From NCBI GenBank assembly GCA_031288435.1, contig JAITRK010000057.1, positions 1-5,980 on the forward strand: a stretch of DNA of 5,980 nt. Reading direction: 5' to 3'. A model generated the notes under the pieces. It worked only from the letters and a program-made list of their open reading frames with translations, did no database searches and had not been told where the DNA came from. Shown one piece after another: positions 1 to 4,506 of the stretch; the stretch's first letter is position 1; the number at the start of each line of letters is the position of its first letter. Source of the DNA: Holosporaceae bacterium. Lineage in GTDB: Bacteria > Pseudomonadota > Alphaproteobacteria > UBA3830. The position numbers were made by a program, and so were the translations under genes.

Positions 1-25
1 CTCTACCAGGCTGAGCTATGCTCCG
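1..25 (-). tRNA. tRNA 5' portion, probably tRNA-Pro (cut by window edge)
   Basis: Read on the minus strand from base 25, the sequence fits the first 24-25 nucleotides of a tRNA: seven acceptor-stem bases CGGAGCA, the invariant T8-A9 (TA), a D-stem GCTC, a D-loop AGCCTGGTA with the conserved GG, and the returning D-stem GAG. The first base C1 and the AGCCTGGTAG D-loop are typical of bacterial tRNA-Pro, since C1:G72 is a proline identity feature. The anticodon, variable and T arms lie beyond the left edge, so the amino-acid assignment is inferred from the 5' end alone. The gene reads leftward, in the same direction as the thiolase to its right. Confidence 0.8.
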
Positions 26-60
26 TCAACAACACTGCGGCAGCTGAATTTTCCGTCGTT

Positions 61-90
61 CTATGCTGCGTAGCGTAAACCAGAGCATAG
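61..90. repeat. Inverted repeat echoing the tRNA 5' end
   Basis: The arms CTATGCT (61-67) and AGCATAG (84-90) are perfect inverted copies separated by 16 bases. The left arm in context, CTATGCTGCG (61-70), matches the tRNA 5' end as written on the plus strand, CTATGCTCCG (16-25), at nine of ten bases. The right arm in context, CAGAGCATAG (81-90), is on the minus strand CTATGCTCTG, which could pair with the tRNA's first ten bases with one G:U. There is no T-tract after it, so it does not look like an intrinsic terminator. Confidence 0.5.
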
Positions 91-117
91 TGTAGCACAA
101 TATAGAAAAATATACAA
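82..117 (-). promoter_or_regulatory. Candidate promoter for the tRNA gene
   Basis: On the minus strand there is a -35-like TTGTAT (112-117), a 17-base spacer, and a -10-like TACACT (89-94) preceded by TGC, giving an extended -10 (TGCTACACT). Transcription would start near base 82, leaving a leader of roughly 55 bases before the tRNA. The spacing and extended -10 are good and the -35 is only fair. It lies just past the thiolase stop codon, where no hairpin with a T-tract is visible, so read-through from the thiolase is an alternative source of tRNA transcript. Confidence 0.42.
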
Positions 118-133
118 AAATTTCTTAGCTTGA

Positions 134-1300
134 TTAGTCTATTTCGAATGTCATTGCTACGCCTTCGCCGCCACCCACGCATAAAGCAGCAAGTCCTTTT
201 TTGGCTCCACTGGCCTTCATGGCGTTCAGCAGAGTTACCACGATCCTCGCTCCGCTGACTCCCAATGGGTGCCCCAGAGCGCAGGCGCCGCCGAATATAT
301 TTACCTTTGCCGGATCCAGCGAAAATTCTCGAATAGCTGCTATGGCGACCACCGCAAATGCCTCGTTAATTTCCAACAGATCTAGATCTTTCGCTTTCCA
401 GTTTGACTTCTCCAGCACTCTTTTTATTGCGCCAATTGGCGCTGTTGCGAATAATTTTGGAGATTGAGAGAAGGTGGCGCCGGCCACAATTCTGGCCGTA
501 GGAGTTAGGCCAAGTTTCTGCGCCCTGGACTCTTTCATCAACAGTAGAGCCGCCGCGCCGTCCGCAATGGAACTGGAGGAAGCCGCCGTGATTGTGCCAT
601 TATTCCGGAAGGCCGGCTTCAGTGTCCTGCTTTTTTCCAAATCTACGGAAAATGGAATTTCGTCATCTTCCACGATTGTCTCGTTTTTTTTCTCGAAAAC
701 TGTAACCGGAACAATTTCGCGACGGAAATCGCCATTTTTTTGGGCTGCCCTAGCTTTTAGAAACGAGTTCACGGCATATTCATCCTGTTCTTCCCGAGAA
801 ATGCTGTATGCCGCCGCCGTATCCTCGGCATATTCACCCATGAGGCATTTTTCGTAGGCATCCGTGAGGCCGTCTTTTACCATATGATCTATCAGTTGAG
901 CATTGCCGAAACGATAACCAAAGCGAGCCTTTTCCAGTAGGTACGGAGCGTTCGTCATGCTTTCCACGCCTCCCGCTATTACCACGTCGGCAGCTCCAGA
1001 AGATATGGAGGACGCCGCCAATAAAGTCGCCGACATGGAGGACCCACATATTTTATTGATATTTACGCAATCCACCGAATAATCCAATCCTGCTCCAATG
1101 GCTACCTGTCGGGCGGCAGATTGACCAAGTCCGGCAGACAGCACGCAGCCCATGTATACTGAGCAGACATTATCGCGTACCGGCTCGGCTACGTGTCGCA
1201 CAACGACGCTCCCTAATTCCTGCGCTGATAAGGATTTAAATTTTCCATTGAACGCCCCCAGCGGTGTTCGGGCGGCAGATACGACGACCACAGAGCTCAT
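134..1300 (-). CDS. Acetyl-CoA C-acetyltransferase (thiolase)
   Basis: A 388-residue type II thiolase, full length for the family (about 390). It condenses two acetyl-CoA to acetoacetyl-CoA, or does the reverse, in the cytoplasm. All catalytic blocks are intact: the acyl-accepting cysteine C85 in NKICGSSMS, the NEAF block (312-315), the active-site histidine H344 in GGACALGHPLGVSGAR, and the second cysteine C374 in CVGGGEG. The N-terminus SSVVVVSAARTPLGAF is the usual thiolase opening. The start is taken at the ATG of 1298-1300 because GGAG lies six bases upstream. An in-frame ATG four codons earlier (1310-1312) has no ribosome binding site and its last base begins that GGAG. The tRNA follows on the same strand. 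Whether it serves polyhydroxybutyrate synthesis, isoprenoid supply or fatty-acid degradation (phaA or atoB type) cannot be told here, as no pathway partner is adjacent. One oddity is the Ser-rich TITAASSSSIADGAA segment, where many relatives have TAGNASG. Confidence 0.96.
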   Translation of the reverse strand: MSSVVVVSAARTPLGAFNGKFKSLSAQELGSVVVRHVAEPVRDNVCSVYMGCVLSAGLGQSAARQVAIGAGLDYSVDCVNINKICGSSMSATLLAASSISSGAADVVIAGGVESMTNAPYLLEKARFGYRFGNAQLIDHMVKDGLTDAYEKCLMGEYAEDTAAAYSISREEQDEYAVNSFLKARAAQKNGDFRREIVPVTVFEKKNETIVEDDEIPFSVDLEKSRTLKPAFRNNGTITAASSSSIADGAAALLLMKESRAQKLGLTPTARIVAGATFSQSPKLFATAPIGAIKRVLEKSNWKAKDLDLLEINEAFAVVAIAAIREFSLDPAKVNIFGGACALGHPLGVSGARIVVTLLNAMKASGAKKGLAALCVGGGEGVAMTFEID

Positions 1301-1322
1301 ACAACACTCCATTGATAACTTT

Positions 1323-1352
1323 ATAGTAAAATACCAATAAAATACCGATCAA
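1323..1352 (-). promoter_or_regulatory. Candidate thiolase promoter
   Basis: On the minus strand TTGATC (1347-1352; four of six matches to TTGACA) and TACTAT (1323-1328; four of six matches to TATAAT) are separated by 18 bases, placing the start of transcription about 15-20 bases upstream of the thiolase ATG. Between the boxes GGTATTTTA occurs twice, 11 bases apart, about one helical turn. The boxes are imperfect in an AT-rich setting, so chance is possible. Confidence 0.33.
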
Positions 1353-1566
1353 GTAAACAATATTTTTGTTCGCAACGCCCCCGTAAATACGGTTGACTGC
1401 ATAATTGAGGGATTTAGAGTTTTTTTTCAATATAACAACAGGAATAGTTAATTTTTCGTTAATTATGGTATTGCAGGCGAAAAATATAGGGTATACGATA
1501 CAAATGGATGTTGTAGTTATTACATTTTGCGAGAGAGGTTGAGCGATGCTTTGAAGCTTCGAGAGA

Positions 1567-1597
1567 TGATGAAAGCGGTAACTGCTAACTTCTATCA
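1567..1597. other. Imperfect hairpin of unknown role
   Basis: TGAT (1567-1570), GAA (1571-1573) and AGCGG (1574-1578) pair with CTGCT (1582-1586), TTC (1590-1592) and ATCA (1594-1597) around a TAA loop. This makes 12 pairs including one G:U, interrupted by bulges of three bases and one base. There is no following T-tract on the plus strand. It could be part of the leader RNA of the downstream gene or a chance structure. On the minus strand GGAGG lies immediately upstream (1604-1608), a Shine-Dalgarno look-alike. Confidence 0.25.
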
Positions 1598-1682
1598 ATA
1601 ACCTCCGGGTTCATCAGCTTTCCAGACAATTTGCATCGCTCCGTTATTTGTTTTTGTATTTATTGTAGTTTTGGAGAGTGCT

Positions 1683-2303
1683 GTGGTATTTCGTGGTATT
1701 GTAAAAAGCGTATGTTACGCGTCGGCGGTGATGTGCGGAGTAGCGGAAGTAAGCGGAATGATACACCAGGAAAGTGATGGATCGTATCAAATAAGCATAA
1801 ATATCCCTGCGAAAAGTCTGGTTTTTGATTTAAAAGAAAATGATGATGGTAGTTATAGGCCAAGGTTCACCTGGAATGATAATGGGCCCGAGGCAACTTT
1901 TGAAGAATATTGTGAATTTAATCCATATGACTTGCCTACTACTAAGCAAGAGCTGGATGATCTGTATTCTTCATATCTTTCAATTGTGAATGCCGGTAAT
2001 GATCCGCTCGATTCTTATTTTTTCTTCGAACACTCCGGTAAAATTGCAACTGAAATAGACTTTGCTTGCTTTGAGAAACGATTGCTTCCGACAGCGTTCA
2101 AGCCTAAAATTCAAAAGTTTGCTGACCTCATCTTTGCACACGCCGATGACAATTTCAGGAATTATCTTATTTCACAAATGAATGTCAGTTTTGCCATGTC
2201 AATTGGTGTATTAGAATATTGCTGTGAAAAATGCAACGATCCTTTTTATGTCTCCTGTTTAGCCGCTTATGAAAAACTAGCGGTTATTAAACAAATTTAT
2301 TGA
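1683..2303 (+). CDS. Hypothetical protein, possible Sec signal peptide
   Basis: A 206-residue protein that I do not recognise. The start is taken as GTG at 1683 because GGAG at 1673-1676 lies six bases upstream. A TTG at 1671 would overlap that site, and an ATG at 1731 has only a weak GGCGG upstream. From the GTG the N-terminus is a short basic stretch (R4, K8), then an uncharged run SVCYASAVMCGVA (residues 9-21), then EVSG, compatible with a weak signal peptide. If the ATG is used, most of that segment is lost and the protein would be cytoplasmic. The rest is acidic and soluble, with DGSYQISI and DGSYRPRF repeating a DGSY motif about 25 residues apart, and a cysteine cluster CCEKCNDPFYVSC near the end that might bind metal or form disulfides. 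It has its own ribosome site, faces the next gene tail to tail 71 bases away, and is more AT-rich than the thiolase. Function is unknown. Confidence 0.7.
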   Translation: MVFRGIVKSVCYASAVMCGVAEVSGMIHQESDGSYQISINIPAKSLVFDLKENDDGSYRPRFTWNDNGPEATFEEYCEFNPYDLPTTKQELDDLYSSYLSIVNAGNDPLDSYFFFEHSGKIATEIDFACFEKRLLPTAFKPKIQKFADLIFAHADDNFRNYLISQMNVSFAMSIGVLEYCCEKCNDPFYVSCLAAYEKLAVIKQIY

Positions 2304-2374
2304 TCAATGACGGGTTTCGCAAATTTCACTGATCATATAGTTGTTTAGTTAGAGGCGGCGGCTTTTCCACATAG
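2304..2374. other. Convergent spacer without an obvious terminator
   Basis: The 71 bases between two tail-to-tail genes contain no stem-loop followed by a T-tract on either strand. The only symmetry is a perfect palindrome ATTGATCAAT at 2299-2308 spanning the stop codon of the left gene, with a second TGATCA at 2329-2334. Termination here may be Rho-dependent, or the two transcripts may overlap. Confidence 0.4.
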
Positions 2375-2989
2375 TTAATCCCAACCTGCTGGATAGACGC
2401 TGCCTCCGTACGGTGCACCTTGGACACCCGGGTTGTTGTCTAGGCGGGTAAAGTTATCCACGAAACGCAGAATGCAAACGATTGAAGAGTTAAGGAACGC
2501 GTTGATACCATTTTTATCAATTGTGCATTTTATAAATTTATCTTTCTTATTATTAAGTTCGTATAGATCAGGATGAGTTTTTAGCATATCTGTATCATAC
2601 AATCTTAGACCATTAATTTGCAGAGCATTTTCAATTATAGTATAATTTTTATCCTTGGCGTTATTTAACACATTTTTCAACCAGTGCCCTGCTCTGAGTT
2701 CTTTAGTTCTCAGGCCAGGCGAGGTACCAATATCGATAATTGTATGTGCAGCTTTATGTTGAATATGGCCAGGAACTGCCTCTCCAGGATTCATCAGATG
2801 ATCGGCAATATGGTCTACTAGCTTTCTCACATCTGGATCTTTGCCATGTCGACCAACTATATAATCGCCTAAAGTGCCGTTCCTTAAATGGTTTATTATT
2901 TCTGCTTTACTAAAATTTTCTGCGCAGCATCTCTCTGTTATAGTTAAACTCTCAAGTATGCAAACAATGGCAAGAAACTTTGTGTTCAC
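2375..2989 (-). CDS. Hypothetical protein, probably exported, AT-rich
   Basis: A 204-residue protein of no family I recognise. It starts at GTG (2987-2989) with a clear GAGG seven bases upstream. The N-terminus MNTKFLAIVCILESLTI, then TERCCA-EN, resembles a Sec signal peptide with a possible cut after CCA (about residue 23), although E13 inside the hydrophobic run weakens this. The middle has closely spaced histidines (H60, H64, H75, H78, H82, H102) in DHIADHLMNPG and PGHIQHKAAH, which could bind metal. The C-terminus turns to a Pro/Gly/aromatic tail (GVQGAPYGGSVYPAGWD). The gene is markedly AT-rich (14 G/C in the 60 bases 2521-2580), unlike the thiolase and secB, suggesting a different history. 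It is divergent from tssA across a repeat-bearing spacer. An effector, immunity or periplasmic role is only a guess from that position. Confidence 0.72.
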   Translation of the reverse strand: MNTKFLAIVCILESLTITERCCAENFSKAEIINHLRNGTLGDYIVGRHGKDPDVRKLVDHIADHLMNPGEAVPGHIQHKAAHTIIDIGTSPGLRTKELRAGHWLKNVLNNAKDKNYTIIENALQINGLRLYDTDMLKTHPDLYELNNKKDKFIKCTIDKNGINAFLNSSIVCILRFVDNFTRLDNNPGVQGAPYGGSVYPAGWD

Positions 2990-2990
2990 G

Positions 2991-3037
2991 TTAATTCCTC
3001 TATACTGTGATAAAAATATATTAATTTCCTATACTGT
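2991..3037. repeat. Imperfect direct repeat upstream of the 2375-2989 gene
   Basis: TTAATTCCTCTATACTGT (2991-3008) and TTAATTTCCTATACTGT (3021-3037) match except for a small indel/substitution, about 30 bases apart. The proximal copy contains the ribosome binding site of the 2375-2989 gene and the distal copy contains its candidate -10 box. The pair could be paired operator sites or the remains of a local duplication. Confidence 0.6.
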
Positions 3038-3056
3038 AATGGGAACATAATGCAAA
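3028..3056 (-). promoter_or_regulatory. Candidate promoter of the 2375-2989 gene
   Basis: On the minus strand TTTGCA (3051-3056) and TATAGG (3028-3033) are separated by 17 bases, predicting a start near 3021 and a leader of about 30 bases before the GTG. Each box matches consensus at four of six positions. The -35 falls inside the 17-bp tandem duplication, so a second identical TTTGCA exists 17 bases further upstream. Confidence 0.38.
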
Positions 3057-3080
3057 ACAAAAAATAATGCAAAACAAAAA
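3047..3080. repeat. Perfect 17-bp tandem duplication
   Basis: The unit ATAATGCAAAACAAAAA occurs twice without a mismatch, at 3047-3063 and 3064-3080, followed by a degraded third-like stretch (TTAGCAAAAATTCAAAA). The identity suggests a recent slippage event or selection. A 12-base core of the unit (TTGTTTTGCATT on the minus strand) recurs on the plus strand at 4472-4483, beyond tssA. Confidence 0.9.
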
Positions 3081-3102
3081 TTAGCAAAAATTCAAAATAT
3101 TT

Positions 3103-3132
3103 TTGAGAAATAAAAAAACTGTTGACTATAAC
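3103..3132 (+). promoter_or_regulatory. Candidate promoter reading towards tssA
   Basis: TTGAGA (3103-3108; five of six matches to TTGACA) and TATAAC (3127-3132; five of six matches to TATAAT) are 18 bases apart, predicting a start near 3139. This is the best promoter match seen in the spacer. It would leave a leader of about 200 bases before the tssA ATG, containing the 23-codon open frame. No better pair was found closer to tssA. Confidence 0.42.
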
Positions 3133-3340
3133 TAAATCAGCGCGTCGGCTGGAAATTTGCAAAAAATGAATAAAGTACAAGAATATTTCAATAAATACAA
3201 GCTACATCGACAAATAATATCCATCCACCCAGCATAGTTCAAAAAATGATCAAATGTTAGTTTTTTAATGCGATATCGTTAATAAGGCATTAGGAATAAT
3301 ATGCTAGGTATTACAACGGCTGTTTGTGCGGAGATGTGAA

Positions 3341-4456
3341 ATGCTGGACATAGAAAAAATACTACACCCTATTTCCGAAGACGACGAATGCGGGCAATAC
3401 CTGAAGTACGAGCTCGTATACGACCAAATTCGCGAGCATAGGAGAGAAGAGGATCCGCGACTAACCCAGGGCGTCTGGCAGACCGAACCCAAAAAAGCCA
3501 ATTGGGAAGAGGTGAAAGTAATATGCGAAGATGTTCTCATGAACAGATCTAAGGATCTACAGGTGGCCATCTGGCTACTGGAAGCACTGAGCGAAATGCA
3601 TGGATTCTCCGGCATAAATCATGGACTATTGCTGTTGCACGCTCTATGCGAAAAGTTTTGGGATGAAATACATCCGCAGCAGGCTCCGGAAAACGGCGGC
3701 GCTGCTCGAATGGCTCCACTGTATTTTTTTGCAGAAAAATTTCCCGAAAGAATACTGCGAATTCCACTGACGTCGCCGTCCAACGGAATAGATGGCACAT
3801 TTCGCCTTGCGGACTGGATTACCGTTCGCCACAACATCCACATCAAGAACACGAAAGGGCTAGGACTAAAAGAACTAGCCAAGAGCGTTGCGGCTACACC
3901 GCTGCAGTTTTTTCAACAGCTAGAAATAGATTGCGCCAACGCGCAGGAAAATCTGAAAAAACTCGACGAACTACTAAGCAATCTCACAAAAAATGACAGC
4001 CCTAGCTTTAACGTGTTTTACAATCAATTTGGCGATATTAGGCGTATAAACGCCAAGAATCTTCAGGACAGAACGACTTTGCAGCATGTCGAAGATGAAA
4101 AAAAAAGAAGAATTCATGAAGAAAAGCGCGTTCACGCTCCAGATGGAACAGACATATTGGATGTTACCGCCGTAGAAAATGCACCGCGGCCACGCGAAGC
4201 AACAGTGGAGCAAGCCTACGAAGCACTGAATGATATAGCAATATTTTTGGAACAGAAGCAACCCCAAAGCCCTGCATCTATGCTGCTGAAAATAGTGTCC
4301 TTTATAGGTAAAAAAACCTTCCAGGAACTAATGGAAGTTAATATGCAAAATGGTACGACTGTAATAGGTACCATATCCGATCTGTACAAAATCTTGAAAA
4401 CGCCGACGGATAACGCCGGAATTCCATTTCAGATGCCGAAGCCACCGCCAATGTGA
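3341..4456 (+). CDS. tssA: Type VI secretion system protein TssA (ImpA family)
   Basis: A 371-residue TssA. In the type VI contractile machine TssA works in the cytoplasm, linking baseplate assembly to tail tube/sheath polymerisation. The ImpA N-terminal domain spans about residues 8-150 and shows the family pattern: PISEDDECGQYLKYE, then NWEEV, RSKDLQVAIWLLEAL, the GLLLLHALCEKFWDEIHP block (95-112), and a second conserved helix region. A charged, partly coiled middle follows (about 190-265). The C-terminal part has REATVEQAYEALNDIA, then EQKQPQSPASMLLKIVSF, the usual TssA C-terminal helices, and ends in a proline-rich tail (MPKPPPM). The start is ATG 3341, with GGAG seven bases upstream; an upstream in-frame GTG at 3326 would add five residues and overlap that site. 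No other type VI gene is in view: the upstream gene is divergent and the downstream gene convergent, so tssA appears to be a single-gene transcription unit. Confidence 0.92.
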   Translation: MLDIEKILHPISEDDECGQYLKYELVYDQIREHRREEDPRLTQGVWQTEPKKANWEEVKVICEDVLMNRSKDLQVAIWLLEALSEMHGFSGINHGLLLLHALCEKFWDEIHPQQAPENGGAARMAPLYFFAEKFPERILRIPLTSPSNGIDGTFRLADWITVRHNIHIKNTKGLGLKELAKSVAATPLQFFQQLEIDCANAQENLKKLDELLSNLTKNDSPSFNVFYNQFGDIRRINAKNLQDRTTLQHVEDEKKRRIHEEKRVHAPDGTDILDVTAVENAPRPREATVEQAYEALNDIAIFLEQKQPQSPASMLLKIVSFIGKKTFQELMEVNMQNGTTVIGTISDLYKILKTPTDNAGIPFQMPKPPPM

Positions 4457-4464
4457 CGTTTATA

Positions 4465-4484
4465 TTTTGCATTGTTTTGCATTG
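4465..4484. repeat. Perfect 10-bp tandem repeat in the tssA/exonuclease spacer
   Basis: TTTTGCATTG is repeated exactly at 4465-4474 and 4475-4484, directly followed by TATAAT (4485-4490). It lies in the 50-base spacer between convergent tssA and the exonuclease gene. A 12-base stretch across the repeat junction (4472-4483) is identical to the core of the 17-bp duplication at 3047-3080 on the opposite strand. A weak hairpin AATCT-CA-AGATT (4488-4499) follows but lacks a T-tract, so no terminator is called. Confidence 0.8.
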
Positions 4485-4506
4485 TATAATCTCAAGATTT
4501 CGCCGA

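Larger units (their letters stand above)
1301..1682. other. 382-base spacer between thiolase and the next gene
   Basis: This divergent spacer separates the thiolase (leftward) from the unknown gene at 1683 (rightward). It holds the candidate thiolase promoter, a short palindrome CCGTA-AA-TACGG at 1381-1392 that could be an operator, a palindromic AAGCTT context at 1551-1562 (TTGAAGCTTCGA), and an imperfect hairpin at 1567-1597. On the minus strand one frame stays open from 1598 through the whole spacer into the thiolase, but it overlaps the thiolase start and is not called a gene. No tRNA-like fold, intrinsic terminator or mobile-element end was seen. Confidence 0.5.
2990..3340. other. 351-base AT-rich divergent spacer
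   Basis: This spacer lies between two divergent genes and is extremely AT-rich (9 G/C in the 60 bases 3061-3120). It holds the direct repeat, the 17-bp tandem duplication, promoter-like boxes on both strands, a 23-codon open frame at 3166-3237 (+), a perfect palindrome CGATATCG at 3271-3278, and an inverted repeat TAATGC/GCATTA (3266-3271 and 3287-3292). A 64-codon minus-strand frame that crosses it (2986-3180) is judged to be noise of AT-rich sequence. No terminator, tRNA or insertion-sequence end was recognised. Confidence 0.6.

Noticed and set aside
474..857. Plus-strand open frame of 127 codons inside the thiolase gene
   Set aside because: It is antisense to a fully conserved thiolase frame; its translation is repetitive in Ala/Ser, as expected from reverse reading of coding DNA. 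The same applies to 201-467, and to the other-frame 834-1049.
1603..1620. T-arm-like GGGTTCATC on the plus strand, suggesting a tRNA in the spacer
   Set aside because: The flanking bases do not pair as a T-stem, and no acceptor or anticodon stem can be drawn around it.
2986..3180. 64-codon minus-strand frame in the AT-rich spacer
   Set aside because: It consists largely of Phe/Tyr/Ile/Leu from AT-rich DNA, crosses the tandem repeat, overlaps the start of the 2375-2989 gene, and has no ribosome site that I could see.
3304..3615. Minus-strand frames antisense to tssA (also 3549-3800, 3619-3882, 3644-3841, 3974-4267, 4338-4547)
   Set aside because: The sense frame is a clear TssA over its full length, and these translations show no protein family marks or ribosome sites.
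4485..4490. Perfect TATAAT on the plus strand after tssA, as a promoter
   Set aside because: No TTGACA-like box lies 16-18 bases upstream (the sequence there is ATATTT-like), and it would only drive antisense RNA into the exonuclease gene.
4488..4499. Hairpin AATCT-CA-AGATT between convergent tssA and exonuclease genes as a bidirectional terminator
   Set aside because: The stem is five AT-rich pairs with a two-base loop and no flanking T-tract on either strand.
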